A stretch of 64,000 bases of DNA, from contig CP073750.1 in assembly GCA_024398135.1 (NCBI GenBank), positions 868,001 through 932,000 on the forward strand, read 5' to 3'. The stretch is from a bacterium SCSIO 12643. GTDB taxonomy: Bacteria > Bacteroidota > Bacteroidia > Flavobacteriales_G > Salibacteraceae. Positions 1 through 8,195 of the stretch are shown here, piece by piece. The stretch's first letter is position 1. The number at the start of each line of letters is the position of its first letter. The notes under the pieces are model-generated. The model saw nothing but the letters and a program-made list of their open reading frames with translations. It did no database searches and was not told the origin of the DNA. The position numbers were made by a program, and so were the translations under genes.

Positions 1-1929
1 AATGAAATCATATTTGCATCCAACCGGGGCACAGACTCCATCGCTATCAAAGATGATGTAACTCAAATGATGGAAAATACCGATTTATTCCTCTTTGACT
101 ACAAAGAGAAACCTAAACCAAAAACCTATAAACGTTTGGTCAACTCTCAGGACTTTAACGAACAACTCCCGTATGCTGTTAATGAAAAGTACTTTACTTT
201 CTTAAGTGGGGAGAATGGAATTCGCAATCGTTACATTGGACAAGTGGATAGCTCTATTACCCATATTGATACGGCAATTCATTACAGATACTTTACCAAA
301 ACAGTTCCGGTATCTAACTATAAACGAAATATTCTATATCAGTCCATTAGTTTGGAAAGCAAACAATATGCTGAAATGATAAAGTATCAAGGTAGATATC
401 ATTTCTATATTGAAGATTTTGCAAACGTTGAAGAAAAAGAGGTTGCTGAAACCAAATACAAAGAAACGATTGATAAAAAAGAAGCTGCACAGAAGAGATT
501 AAAATATGAAGAAGGCACACAGTTTGACGTGGTCGATCCCCCAGTTAGAGATCAACAGGTATTTTCAGATAGTTCAGATATTGATATTAGTAATTATACA
601 TTTAATGGGGAGACTCCTATTCGTGTAACTGAGCCTACGGGACCAATTAAAAACTCCAAACTGATCACACTGAAAACAGTTCAAACTGAAAAGGTAGAAT
701 CAAAACCTGAGGTCTTTAAATTTCCGAAACAAGAAAACTATCGTTTGGCATTCTTAGCAACCGATGTAACCACCGCAGTTGATTTTGATTTTGCGAATCA
801 ACTCTACCAACCTTTCAATGGAGGCCCCTATAATAACCCGGGAATGGGTGCAGTGATCAAAATCAGTTTATTTGATATTATGGAAGATCATAATATCACG
901 GGAGGCATGCGTTACGGACTGAACGGAAGAAGTACGGAGTACTTTTTAAGTTATACCAATCGTAAAAAACGAATGGATAAAAAATATAGTTTCCAACGTC
1001 AAAAACTATCTCAAACTACAACGGACAACTATAACGTTGAGTCAATTATTCACCAAGCGAAAGTCACGTTCTCATGGCCATTTAGCAATGTACTGGCATT
1101 AAAAACAACTTTCAATGTTCGAAATGATCGTAACATTTTAAAAGCCATTGATGACCAATCTCTACAAGCTGATGATTTCAGTTCTAGCTGGGGAGGAGTC
1201 AAACTCGAATTGATTTTTGACGATACCCGTGATATTGCGATGAATATCAAAAATGGCACACGCTTCAAAATTTTTGCAGAATCTTATGCTGAGATTGACC
1301 AAAGTGTAAAAGACATCAACATTGTTGGTTTAGACTTTAGAACGTATACTAAAATCCACAGAACAATTATTTGGGCGAATAGAATAGCAGCAAGTACTTC
1401 GTTTGGGCAAAGAAAACTGGTGTACTATTTAGGATCCGTAGATGAATGGATCAACTTTGGCGACCGATTCAATACGCAACAAAACATTGCCAGAGATCAA
1501 AACTTCTTCTGGCAAGCTCTGGCTACAAACATGAGAGGTTTTAATCAAAACATTCGTAACGGGAATACCTTTGCTGTACTCAATTCTGAATTAAGAATTC
1601 CTATTTTCCAGTATCTCATTGCAAAACCAATTAAATCAGAATTTGTTAAGAACTTCCAGATTATTGGATTTGGAGATGTGGGTACCGCCTGGACTGGACC
1701 AGACCCGTATAGTGATGAAAACGCTTTCAATACCAGAGTTATTAATCAGGGTGGTAGTGATGTGACTGTAAGGCTTAATAACAAAAAAGACCCATTAGTT
1801 GGAGCGGTAGGATTTGGTTTTAGAACAAAACTATTAGGCTACTTTGTGAGATGGGATTACGGGTATGGAATTGAAGATGGTGAGTTCTTAAAGCCTATGG
1901 CACATTTAAGTCTGGGATTAGATTTCTAA
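1..1929 (+). CDS. PD40 beta-propeller / outer-membrane barrel protein, C-terminal part (5' partial)
   Basis: The reading frame is open from base 1, so the gene begins outside the window. The first codons read NEIIFASNRG, which looks like a blade of a TolB-type PD40 propeller (IxFASNRxG), followed by a further stretch ending FLFD. From about residue 250 of the visible part the chain has alternating aromatic strands and ends in LSLGLDF, a terminal aromatic as expected for an outer-membrane beta-barrel. Large Bacteroidota proteins that combine an N-terminal PD40 propeller with a C-terminal barrel resembling BamA/TamA are known but mostly uncharacterised. The internal ATG at 67 is not the start, because the propeller-like residues lie before it. 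The role is inferred to be at the outer membrane; the substrate is unknown. Confidence 0.75.
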   Translation, partial: NEIIFASNRGTDSIAIKDDVTQMMENTDLFLFDYKEKPKPKTYKRLVNSQDFNEQLPYAVNEKYFTFLSGENGIRNRYIGQVDSSITHIDTAIHYRYFTKTVPVSNYKRNILYQSISLESKQYAEMIKYQGRYHFYIEDFANVEEKEVAETKYKETIDKKEAAQKRLKYEEGTQFDVVDPPVRDQQVFSDSSDIDISNYTFNGETPIRVTEPTGPIKNSKLITLKTVQTEKVESKPEVFKFPKQENYRLAFLATDVTTAVDFDFANQLYQPFNGGPYNNPGMGAVIKISLFDIMEDHNITGGMRYGLNGRSTEYFLSYTNRKKRMDKKYSFQRQKLSQTTTDNYNVESIIHQAKVTFSWPFSNVLALKTTFNVRNDRNILKAIDDQSLQADDFSSSWGGVKLELIFDDTRDIAMNIKNGTRFKIFAESYAEIDQSVKDINIVGLDFRTYTKIHRTIIWANRIAASTSFGQRKLVYYLGSVDEWINFGDRFNTQQNIARDQNFFWQALATNMRGFNQNIRNGNTFAVLNSELRIPIFQYLIAKPIKSEFVKNFQIIGFGDVGTAWTGPDPYSDENAFNTRVINQGGSDVTVRLNNKKDPLVGAVGFGFRTKLLGYFVRWDYGYGIEDGEFLKPMAHLSLGLDF

Positions 1930-1932
1930 AAA

Positions 1933-1964
1933 AAGAGGCATTCACTTTTTTGCGAACACCTCTT
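1933..1964 (+). terminator. Hairpin after the barrel protein gene, possible terminator
   Basis: AAGAGG at 1933-1938 pairs with CCTCTT at 1959-1964, and inside it TTC pairs with GAA around a T-rich loop, with a small CA/CA internal bulge. There is no long T run directly after the stem, so termination is plausible but not strong. Confidence 0.4.
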
Positions 1965-2069
1965 ATCTAAGTTCTATTTTGATTAACTAATTATAAATAG
2001 AGACATTATCTAATTAAAACAACAAACTACTTAATCAATAGGGCGATAGAACCTAAATTATTAATTAAA

Positions 2070-2486
2070 TTAATGATTATCCGATTTTACCGGAACGTCA
2101 TTGATTACGTTGTCTCCATAAGTAAATCCACCTTTTCCATTCCAGCTATTATCAATAGCCATATGTGCAGAGAATTTTCTTAATATCGATCCAATTGCCG
2201 GAGGTGGAAATGACTCAACATACTCTCCTTCCAGTGCAACGATTTGAGTGATATTTCCCAAACCAGTTGGACGAATTTGGCCTTTTACATGGACCAAAAT
2301 ATGGCTGTTAGGGCCCGGAATTGCCTGAATGATTTCTACTACTCCAGATACACTATGTGACCCTGGTACAACTACCAATGAAAAATGTGCAATTGGTGCA
2401 CCTGGCATTCCAACATTACCAATTGTACCTTTACTTAAATACGCTCCGACCATTACGGATTCATTATGTGCTACTTCTGTGCTCAT
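2070..2486 (-). CDS. DUF1842-like small protein
   Basis: This 138-residue protein has no signal peptide and no membrane segment. It carries the phrases GMPGAPIAHFSLVV, SGVVEIIQAI and FPPPAIGS, and a tail with SWNGKGGFTYG followed by NDVPV. I recognise these as the pattern of the DUF1842 family, small predicted beta-rich proteins of unknown function with scattered occurrence in bacteria. It stands alone on the minus strand with no partner gene beside it. DUF1842 genes are sometimes found near a DUF1843 gene, which I do not see here. The family assignment is from memory of the motif, and no function can be inferred. Confidence 0.65.
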   Translation of the reverse strand: MSTEVAHNESVMVGAYLSKGTIGNVGMPGAPIAHFSLVVVPGSHSVSGVVEIIQAIPGPNSHILVHVKGQIRPTGLGNITQIVALEGEYVESFPPPAIGSILRKFSAHMAIDNSWNGKGGFTYGDNVINDVPVKSDNH

Positions 2487-2803
2487 CTTAATTATATTTT
2501 AAAACTTGTTTATCCTACTCTATTAAGGTTTTTCGGATTCACCTGTATAATTACAATGGATTGCAGCTGCATGGTTAGATTTTAATTGTAATTACCTTAC
2601 AAGTTTATTGGAGATTTAAATGAAAAAGAACCGTAATAATGCCTGTTTTAGAAAAACAGGTATAACCACCCACCTAAACAAATAGTTAATAATCAATTAA
2701 TTAAACCAAAACAAAAAGCTGAATTTTCAACTATTTATGGTACAGTTATTGGTTAATCGGCAAACCAAAATTTATTTAAAAACGTTATACAATTCGTAAT
2801 ACC
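2487..2803. other. Divergent intergenic region with one hairpin
   Basis: This 317-bp AT-rich gap separates the minus-strand DUF1842-like gene from the plus-strand lipoprotein. A perfect hairpin, CCTGTTTT-AGA-AAAACAGG, lies at 2642-2660. I see no exact TAnnTTTG promoter box on either strand, no small ORF worth calling and no repeat shared with the rest of the window. Confidence 0.4.
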
Positions 2804-3547
2804 ATGCACATGAGAAACATAATCGGTTCAACAACTATTATTATTTTTTCTATTCTGACATCTTGTACGACACCAAACATTGTTGTTTCAGAGAATCTAA
2901 AAACCAATACATCTGTGATGGATGCCAAAGGAAGACAAGGATTACAATTCAATCAGGTGATCACATTTGGAGATTACAACACATCAAAGGTTAAACGCGG
3001 CTGGACATTAGGATATGATATCTCATTTGTTACCCGATTTAAAGGTGCTAAGGAAAAATTAAACTTCATTCAATTCACCCCCGAAAAACGTGCTTATGTT
3101 CTCGCAGTAGGAAAATTTAAATCTACTGAATTAGAACTTTTAAATGGATTCCTTTCTTATGCCTTTCAATATGAAAACTACTTCGCAGGCTCAATCATTC
3201 CTTCTGATACTCCAAGTGATGTCTGGGAGTTCATTATCCACAATCCTGAAGGCGGCACTTTAGGTGATTTTGAATGTGGGATCGCTAAAGACAAAAATGG
3301 AAATGAAATCCTGATTAAAGGTGTCAGAGAAATTGAAAAACAGGCTAATTGGGTGAAATTAGACAATTTCGGATTTGAATTTATATATAAAGATCAGGCA
3401 ATTGGAGCTGTTTCAACATTAAACAATGGAAGAGTTTGGATCAAAAATGATATTAGTGAAGAATTAAAACTCGTGCTGTCATGTATGTCTTCTTCTCTTC
3501 TGGTCAGACATAGTATGCAAGAAAGCGTTTCAGATGAAGTATATTAG
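2804..3547 (+). CDS. Hypothetical lipoprotein
   Basis: The 247-residue product begins with a hydrophobic stretch ending in a lipobox (ILTSC, Cys about residue 21), so it is predicted to be a lipoprotein. The body is beta-rich with no motif I recognise. A GxEF/DFECG-type segment near residue 150 and a C-terminal segment containing VLSCMSSSLL could form a core strand and helix. The stop codon overlaps the GTG that would start the next ORF, so it may be translationally coupled to the acetyltransferase downstream. A second ATG (residue 3) would give nearly the same protein. Function unknown. Confidence 0.7.
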   Translation: MHMRNIIGSTTIIIFSILTSCTTPNIVVSENLKTNTSVMDAKGRQGLQFNQVITFGDYNTSKVKRGWTLGYDISFVTRFKGAKEKLNFIQFTPEKRAYVLAVGKFKSTELELLNGFLSYAFQYENYFAGSIIPSDTPSDVWEFIIHNPEGGTLGDFECGIAKDKNGNEILIKGVREIEKQANWVKLDNFGFEFIYKDQAIGAVSTLNNGRVWIKNDISEELKLVLSCMSSSLLVRHSMQESVSDEVY

Positions 3548-3996
3548 TGGCAAAACTTCATCGGATGGCACAAATTTATGTTCAACAACTCTCTTCAGAA
3601 AATCTGGATGAAATCGTCCTACTTACGAAACACCTCAATCCTAACATTGAGATTGAAGTTTTAAAGAAAAGACAACTGGAGATGTTCCAATTAGACCACT
3701 TTATTTGCTTTGGCATATACAAGGGGCAAAAACTTATTGGGGTTTCTGGAGGATGGATCACGGTTCGATTGTACTCAGGTAAACAACTTGAAATTGATAA
3801 CTTTATCATTAATCCTGATATCCAGTCCAATGGGTATGGCCAACAATTACTGGACGCTATGCAAAACTGGGCTTTAACACAAAACTGTGAGACTATAGAA
3901 TTAAATACATATGTTCAAAATAGCAGATCGCATAAGTTTTATCACCGAAATGATTTTTCAATACTTGGATTTCACTTCCAGAAAAAAATCAATTAA
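3547..3996 (+). CDS. GNAT family N-acetyltransferase
   Basis: A cytosolic protein of up to 149 residues with the GNAT fold signature. A strand ending IDNFIINPDIQSNGYGQQLL provides the acetyl-CoA pyrophosphate loop (Q/RxxGxG/A type, here QSNGYG), followed by a helix and the terminal strand with NxxSRxFYxxxDF-like residues (NSRSHKFYHRNDF). The GTG at 3547 overlaps the preceding stop; an ATG at 3565 gives a six-residue shorter protein and is equally credible. The acceptor substrate cannot be deduced. The tight link to the lipoprotein gene suggests co-transcription only. Confidence 0.85.
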   Translation: MAKLHRMAQIYVQQLSSENLDEIVLLTKHLNPNIEIEVLKKRQLEMFQLDHFICFGIYKGQKLIGVSGGWITVRLYSGKQLEIDNFIINPDIQSNGYGQQLLDAMQNWALTQNCETIELNTYVQNSRSHKFYHRNDFSILGFHFQKKIN

Positions 3997-4065
3997 TACT
4001 TTGAGTATTCATCCATATTTAAATCATTAAATTTGATTCCATTATTCAGTCAAAAAGGAACAACT

Positions 4066-4623
4066 ATGCTTAAAAGAACTTCAGCTATATTTTCTATTCT
4101 ATTTCTTGGAATTGCAATTATGTCATTTAAATCAAACAATATGCACAATCATTCTATTTATGATATTCAAATCAACTCACTCATGGGAGAACCCATTGAT
4201 TTAAATGAGTTTAAAGACAAAAAAATGTTATTTGTTAATGTAGCTTCCGAATGTGGGTTTACACCTCAATATGAAGATCTACAAAAGTTACATGAAAAAT
4301 ATGCAGATCAATTGGTGATTATTGGTGTTCCTTGTAATCAATTTGGTGGTCAGGAGCCTGGAAATGCAAAAGAAATTTCTTCATTCTGTAAGAAAAATTA
4401 TGGGGTAACATTCCTTCTAACCGAGAAAGTGGACGTAAAAGGACCTAACGCGCACCCGTTATATAAATGGTTAACAGATAAACATCAAAATGGCATGATG
4501 AACTCGGAAGTAAAATGGAACTTCCAAAAGTACCTTGTAGATCAAAATGGTCATTGGCAAGAGTATTTCTCATCTAAAGTAGAACCTTTAAGTGCAGAAC
4601 TGACTTCTGCTATTGAAAAGTAA
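4066..4623 (+). CDS. Glutathione peroxidase family thiol peroxidase
   Basis: The 185-residue product reduces peroxides, in bacteria of this type usually with thioredoxin rather than glutathione as donor. It has an N-terminal hydrophobic segment (about residues 6-21), suggesting export or membrane attachment. The catalytic Cys63 lies in ASECGFTPQY, Gln92 in CNQFGGQEPG and Trp151 in KWNFQKYLVD, giving the Cys-Gln-Trp active site. A non-selenocysteine enzyme is expected. I start at the ATG at 4066, which follows an AAAAGGA stretch; a TTG at 4033 would add 11 residues that the family does not need. A hairpin terminator follows. Confidence 0.9.
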   Translation: MLKRTSAIFSILFLGIAIMSFKSNNMHNHSIYDIQINSLMGEPIDLNEFKDKKMLFVNVASECGFTPQYEDLQKLHEKYADQLVIIGVPCNQFGGQEPGNAKEISSFCKKNYGVTFLLTEKVDVKGPNAHPLYKWLTDKHQNGMMNSEVKWNFQKYLVDQNGHWQEYFSSKVEPLSAELTSAIEK

Positions 4624-4650
4624 ATTTCACCAATAGAAAACATTACTACT

Positions 4651-4687
4651 AAAAGCTCAACATCCCGGTGTTGGGCTTTTTTTGTTT
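4651..4687 (+). terminator. Rho-independent terminator after the peroxidase gene
   Basis: AAAAGCTCAACA pairs with TGTTGGGCTTTT (one wobble) around a short loop and is followed by a T-rich run. Confidence 0.85.
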
Positions 4688-4758
4688 TTAGCCCTTATTA
4701 ACTCCTCTAAATTCTGAATCTTAATGAGCTTCAAATAATTCGGATAGATAGTCTTACC

Positions 4759-4766
4759 TATCTTTG
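4759..4766 (+). promoter_or_regulatory. Bacteroidota -7 promoter box (TATCTTTG)
   Basis: This is an exact TAnnTTTG match, the -7 element of the main Bacteroidota sigma factor, placed 39 bases before the permease start. It probably drives the 4.8-7.9 kb gene run. No clear -33 TTTG is visible at the expected spacing. Confidence 0.6.
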
Positions 4767-4804
4767 GCGCCAAATCAGCATTGATGCATAAAAAAGAATA
4801 TACC

Positions 4805-5170
4805 ATGGTAGAAATAATAATACTCATCCTTATTGGGATCGCAGCAGGTGTTTTGAGCGGATTATTTGGTGTTGGAGGCGGTGTCATTATTGTTCCTGCT
4901 TTTGTTTTCTTTTTAGGAATGACGCAACATCAAGCTCAGGGAACAAGTATCGGTCTCATGTTACTCCCGATCGGTATCTTAGCCGCATATAATTATTACC
5001 AATCTGGGAATCTTGATATTAAAGCAGGATTAATTGTCGCATCTGCTTTTGTTGTTGGTGGTTACTTTGGATCAAAACTTTCATTAGGTATCGATGAATA
5101 TCTTCTTAAAAGAATCTTTGGTTTACTCATGTTATTTATTTCTATTAAACTTATTTTCTTTAGTAAATAA
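4805..5170 (+). CDS. Half-size TSUP (TauE/SafE) family membrane protein
   Basis: About 121 residues with four predicted membrane segments. It starts with the TSUP hallmark: a first helix followed by SGLFGVGGGVIIVP, then HQAQGTS and a second loop. Typical TauE/SafE permeases have about 250 residues made of two such halves, so this is a single-repeat protein that would have to dimerise. It ends cleanly with a stop four bases before the next gene and shows no frameshift remnant. Starts at TTG 4781 and ATG 4784 are possible; 4805 matches where the family usually begins. An anionic sulfur compound or other organic anion is the usual TSUP substrate; the one here is unknown. Confidence 0.85.
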   Translation: MVEIIILILIGIAAGVLSGLFGVGGGVIIVPAFVFFLGMTQHQAQGTSIGLMLLPIGILAAYNYYQSGNLDIKAGLIVASAFVVGGYFGSKLSLGIDEYLLKRIFGLLMLFISIKLIFFSK

Positions 5171-5173
5171 TAT

Positions 5174-6364
5174 ATGGATTCTTTAAAAAATAAAGTACTC
5201 GAATTAGCTGAGATTTTTTTTCCTCAGGTAGTTACCCAAAGGAGACATTTGCATCAATATCCTGAGCTTTCTTTTGAAGAATTTGAAACCTCGAAATATA
5301 TTACGCAACAGCTAGATCTTATCGAGATTCCATATGAAACAGGTTATGTGAAAACCGGTATTGTTGCATTAATCAAAGGGAAAAATCCGAATAAAAAAAC
5401 GTTTGCGCTCCGTGGAGATATGGATGCTTTACCCATTCATGAAAATACGGGGCTAGATTTTGCTTCCAAAAACAAAGGTGTTATGCATGCTTGTGGTCAT
5501 GATGTACATACTAGTTGTGTTTTAGGAGCTGCAGCCATTTTGAACTCTCTTAAAGATCAATTTGAAGGGACGATCAAACTCATTTTTCAACCAGGAGAAG
5601 AAGTTTTACCTGGTGGAGCTTCATTAATGATTAAAGAAGGCGCATTAGAGAATCCAAAACCAGCTGGAATTGTGGGACAACATGTTTATCCACAATTTAA
5701 ATCCGGAACTGTTGGATTTAGAAAAGGAATGTATATGGCTTCAACGGATGAAATTCACCTCATAGTAAAAGGAAAAGGTGGGCATGCTGCTGAACCGCAT
5801 TTAATTACCAATCCGATTTTAATGGCTTCTGAAATCATTTTAGAAGTGCAAAAAATAAATGCATTGGGTAAAGAAAAAAATATCCCAACCATTGTTTCCA
5901 TTGGCTTTGTCGAAGGATTGGGCGCAACCAATATTGTTCCTGATCAGGTATATATTCAAGGCACATTCAGAACTTTGAATGAAGAATGGAGAAAAGAAGT
6001 CCATCAAAAAATCCGTAATATTTGTTCTGATATAAGTTCTAAATACCAGGGAGATGTAGATACAGACATTCGAAATGGATACCCTTATCTGGAAAACAAT
6101 CCGGAATTAACAGAACGTGTACAGAATTATGCTATTGAATTGTTGGGGTCAGAAAACGTTAGGCAATTAGACTTACGCATGGGGGGCGAAGATTTTTCTT
6201 ACTATACACATCATATTCCGGGGTGTTTTTATCGATTAGGAACAAGCTATCCTGACCAACCATCAACTGGTTTACATACCTCCACATTTATGGTCGATGA
6301 AAAAGCATTAAAAACTGGTATCTCTCTACTTTCTTGGATAGCTTTGCAGGAATTAAAACATTAA
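5174..6364 (+). CDS. M20D family amidohydrolase (N-acyl-amino-acid hydrolase type)
   Basis: A 396-residue cytosolic metallohydrolase that splits N-acyl amino acids or small amides. The sequence shows the M20D motifs in order: LRGDMDALPI (79-88), HACGHDVHTS with metal ligands Cys107 and His109, QPGEEVLPGGA with Glu142 and Glu143, a dimerisation domain around 185-300 containing GHAAEPH, and the terminal MGGEDFSYY metal site. Cys107 as a metal ligand is typical of IAA-amino-acid hydrolase and hippurate hydrolase relatives. It begins four bases after the permease gene, so both are likely in one transcript. The exact substrate cannot be told from sequence. Confidence 0.93.
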   Translation: MDSLKNKVLELAEIFFPQVVTQRRHLHQYPELSFEEFETSKYITQQLDLIEIPYETGYVKTGIVALIKGKNPNKKTFALRGDMDALPIHENTGLDFASKNKGVMHACGHDVHTSCVLGAAAILNSLKDQFEGTIKLIFQPGEEVLPGGASLMIKEGALENPKPAGIVGQHVYPQFKSGTVGFRKGMYMASTDEIHLIVKGKGGHAAEPHLITNPILMASEIILEVQKINALGKEKNIPTIVSIGFVEGLGATNIVPDQVYIQGTFRTLNEEWRKEVHQKIRNICSDISSKYQGDVDTDIRNGYPYLENNPELTERVQNYAIELLGSENVRQLDLRMGGEDFSYYTHHIPGCFYRLGTSYPDQPSTGLHTSTFMVDEKALKTGISLLSWIALQELKH

Positions 6365-6373
6365 GTAGTAGTT

Positions 6374-6799
6374 ATGCGCTATTTCATATTCATATTTTCA
6401 ATTTTAACTGTCCAAATAATAAGTTCTTCTTGTCAAAACGAAGAAGAGCAAGCCTGGTTAAAAACAATGCATACGCATGATGAAGTAATGCTCAAAATGC
6501 AGGAAAACGGAGAATTACAAGCCAAGCTTAATGAACTCATAGTAAGAGCTGAAAGAGATTCCGGTTCTGTCCTTTTTACACACTTAGATACTTTAAAAAT
6601 GGCATACGATGATTTAGCATTATCTGATGAAGAAATGATGGATTGGATGGCTGCCATTCAAGCACCTAAACAAGGTGATGATACAGATTCGATTTTACAA
6701 TATTTATCTGAACAGGAAAAAGCAATTATCGAAGTGGGTGTTCATATGGACCAGGCCGCGGATCAAGCAAAAAACATTTTGAAAAGTTTGGAAAAATAA
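6374..6799 (+). CDS. Helical lipoprotein of the SCO1/cytochrome c gene set
   Basis: The 141-residue product has a short signal sequence with a Cys at about residue 20 (SSSCQN), so it is probably a lipoprotein. The mature part is almost entirely helical, acidic and amphipathic, starting with a MHTHDEVMLKMQENGEL helix. Similar short helical lipoproteins with an HDEVM segment sit beside SCO1 genes in other Flavobacteriia and are sometimes misnamed viral A-type inclusion proteins. Its stop shares a base with the start of the SCO1 gene (ATAATG), indicating coupling. His and Met residues near the N-terminus could bind a metal, but that is conjecture. Confidence 0.75.
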   Translation: MRYFIFIFSILTVQIISSSCQNEEEQAWLKTMHTHDEVMLKMQENGELQAKLNELIVRAERDSGSVLFTHLDTLKMAYDDLALSDEEMMDWMAAIQAPKQGDDTDSILQYLSEQEKAIIEVGVHMDQAADQAKNILKSLEK

Positions 6800-7458
6800 T
6801 GAAACTATTTCCTTTTAGAATCATTCTACCATCATTGATCTTATTGATGGTTTCAGGATGTATTGAGCGTGTGGTTCAAAAAAACGAACTGCCGGTTTAC
6901 GGATCAAAAGAAATTCTGGTCAAAGGTGAAGATGGACTTGACAAATTAGACACCATTACATTAAAAATTGATTCCTTTCAAGTCATGGATCAAGATAGTC
7001 AGATTGTTACTGCAGCTGACTTTAAAAATAAAATCTATGTAGTGGATTTCTTCTTTACCCACTGTCCAACCATCTGTCCAATCATGACCAAAAATATGTC
7101 AAAAGTGTATGATGAATTTAAAACCGATGATGAAATCATGTTTTTATCTCATACCATTGATATCAAAAATGACTCTGTACCTCAGTTAAAGAAGTATGCT
7201 TCAAAAATTGGGATCACATCTCAAAAATGGCATATGGTCACAGCTGATAAAATGGTGATCTACAATTTGGCTGAACAATACATGGTAAGTGCTGAGGAAG
7301 ACCCTAATTCGCCAGGAGGGTACATGCATAGCGGGGCTTTTATTTTAATGGATGGTCAACATAGAATTAGAGGCTATTATGATGGTACACTTGAAGAGGA
7401 TACCGAACAAATGATAGCGGATATAAAAGTGCTCAAAAAAGAATCCAATGAACGTTAA
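6799..7458 (+). CDS. SCO1/SenC family copper chaperone
   Basis: A 219-residue thioredoxin-fold lipoprotein (lipobox VSGC, Cys21) that delivers copper to, or keeps reduced, the CuA site of cytochrome c oxidase. The copper site is visible: Cys89 and Cys93 in FTHCPTICP and His177 in GGYMHSGAF. The C-terminal RIRGYYDGT is the usual last strand. It overlaps the next gene by 11 bases and follows the helical lipoprotein directly. The neighbours (cytochrome c, Met-rich copper proteins at 10.6-14 kb) fit a respiratory copper role. Confidence 0.95.
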   Translation: MKLFPFRIILPSLILLMVSGCIERVVQKNELPVYGSKEILVKGEDGLDKLDTITLKIDSFQVMDQDSQIVTAADFKNKIYVVDFFFTHCPTICPIMTKNMSKVYDEFKTDDEIMFLSHTIDIKNDSVPQLKKYASKIGITSQKWHMVTADKMVIYNLAEQYMVSAEEDPNSPGGYMHSGAFILMDGQHRIRGYYDGTLEEDTEQMIADIKVLKKESNER

Positions 7459-7861
7459 TATTCGCGTGGCCATATTAGGCGGCTTTGTCTTCATACTTTT
7501 GGTGACGATGTTCTTCCGATCTTGTAGCAAACCTCCACAAAAAGGCGCTCAGGTTTATGAAAAAAAATGTGCTGACTGCCATGGCGCAAACGGTGAAGGT
7601 TTCAGAAATCTCATTCCACCTCTCAATAATGCGGATTTTTTAGATCAACATGCAGATGATTTTGCCTGTATCGTGGCCTATGGAATCGATGATACCATTG
7701 TCGTGAATGGAGTTACATTTCATCAACCTATGGCTGGTATTCCTGAACTCAATGAAGTAGAAATTGCGAATGTGGCCAACTACGTTTATGAGCAATGGAG
7801 TACTTCAAAAAAGAAATTTTCACCAAAAGAGGTAGAAACTCGAATTGCCAATTGCGAATAA
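7448..7861 (+). CDS. Membrane-anchored c-type cytochrome
   Basis: A 137-residue protein with one N-terminal membrane segment (residues 5-23) and a class I cytochrome c domain. The heme site is CADCH (Cys41, Cys44, His45), and Met95 in FHQPMAGIPEL is the likely distal ligand, followed by the terminal helix EVEIANVANYVYEQW. It may pass electrons to a terminal oxidase. It overlaps the SCO1 gene by 11 bases, so the two are translationally linked. Two further Cys residues in the domain (DFAC and the terminal NCE) are unusual and could form a disulfide. Confidence 0.92.
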   Translation: MNVNIRVAILGGFVFILLVTMFFRSCSKPPQKGAQVYEKKCADCHGANGEGFRNLIPPLNNADFLDQHADDFACIVAYGIDDTIVVNGVTFHQPMAGIPELNEVEIANVANYVYEQWSTSKKKFSPKEVETRIANCE

Positions 7862-7881
7862 GAAGCAAATCATTACATTTG
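7851..7881 (+). promoter_or_regulatory. Promoter for the 46-residue membrane protein
   Basis: ATTG at 7851-7854 and TACATTTG at 7874-7881 are separated by 19 bases, the preferred spacing of Bacteroidota -33/-7 promoters. The predicted transcript would start about 14 bases before the ATG at 7902. The -33 box lies inside the end of the cytochrome gene. Confidence 0.6.
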
Positions 7882-7901
7882 TGGCATCAAAATACGGTAC
7901 A

Positions 7902-8042
7902 ATGGTAAGCAACGATTTTAAAGAAGAAAATGAATCTCTACTCACTCAAATGTTTGATGAAACCACAAAAGGTTTTGGTATTTTTTGGGTAGTGTTGGCT
8001 TTAGCTGCAATTTTCTCTGTAGTTATTGGGATTATAGCTTAA
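7902..8042 (+). CDS. Small single-pass membrane protein (46 aa)
   Basis: The product has an acidic cytosolic head (DFKEENESLL) and one C-terminal membrane helix of about 20 residues (FWVVLALAAIFSVVIGIIA). The ATG at 7902 sits just behind a well-formed promoter; the longer frame back to a TTG at 7845 runs through the end of the cytochrome gene and adds nothing hydrophobic. A strong terminator follows 22 bases after the stop, so this is a complete small transcription unit. I do not recognise the family. A subunit or stabiliser of a respiratory complex is possible, given the neighbours, but is inference only. Confidence 0.6.
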   Translation: MVSNDFKEENESLLTQMFDETTKGFGIFWVVLALAAIFSVVIGIIA

Positions 8043-8064
8043 TTTCTTATCCCAAAAAGATATT

Positions 8065-8089
8065 AAAGAGGCTTCGGGCCTCTTTTTTT
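8065..8089 (+). terminator. Rho-independent terminator
   Basis: AAAGAGGC pairs with GCCTCTTT around a TTCGG loop and is followed by a T run. It ends the 4.8-8.0 kb gene run. Confidence 0.9.
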
Positions 8090-8160
8090 ATGTCTTCAAA
8101 TCCCATTTTCGGCTCTAGTTTATCTTCCTACCTCTCCCCTTTTACTTTAGTTATAATTTT

Positions 8161-8168
8161 TACCTTTG
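8161..8168 (+). promoter_or_regulatory. -7 promoter box of kdnA (TACCTTTG)
   Basis: An exact TAnnTTTG match followed by CG, 27 bases before the kdnA ATG, with a short A-rich leader and no Shine-Dalgarno sequence. Confidence 0.7.
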
Positions 8169-8195
8169 CGCCTCAAAAATTTTAAATAAAAAAAT

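Noticed and set aside
7845-7901. Longer form of the 46-residue membrane protein starting at TTG 7845
   Set aside because: It overlaps the end of the cytochrome gene, lies before the predicted transcript start and adds no recognisable sequence.
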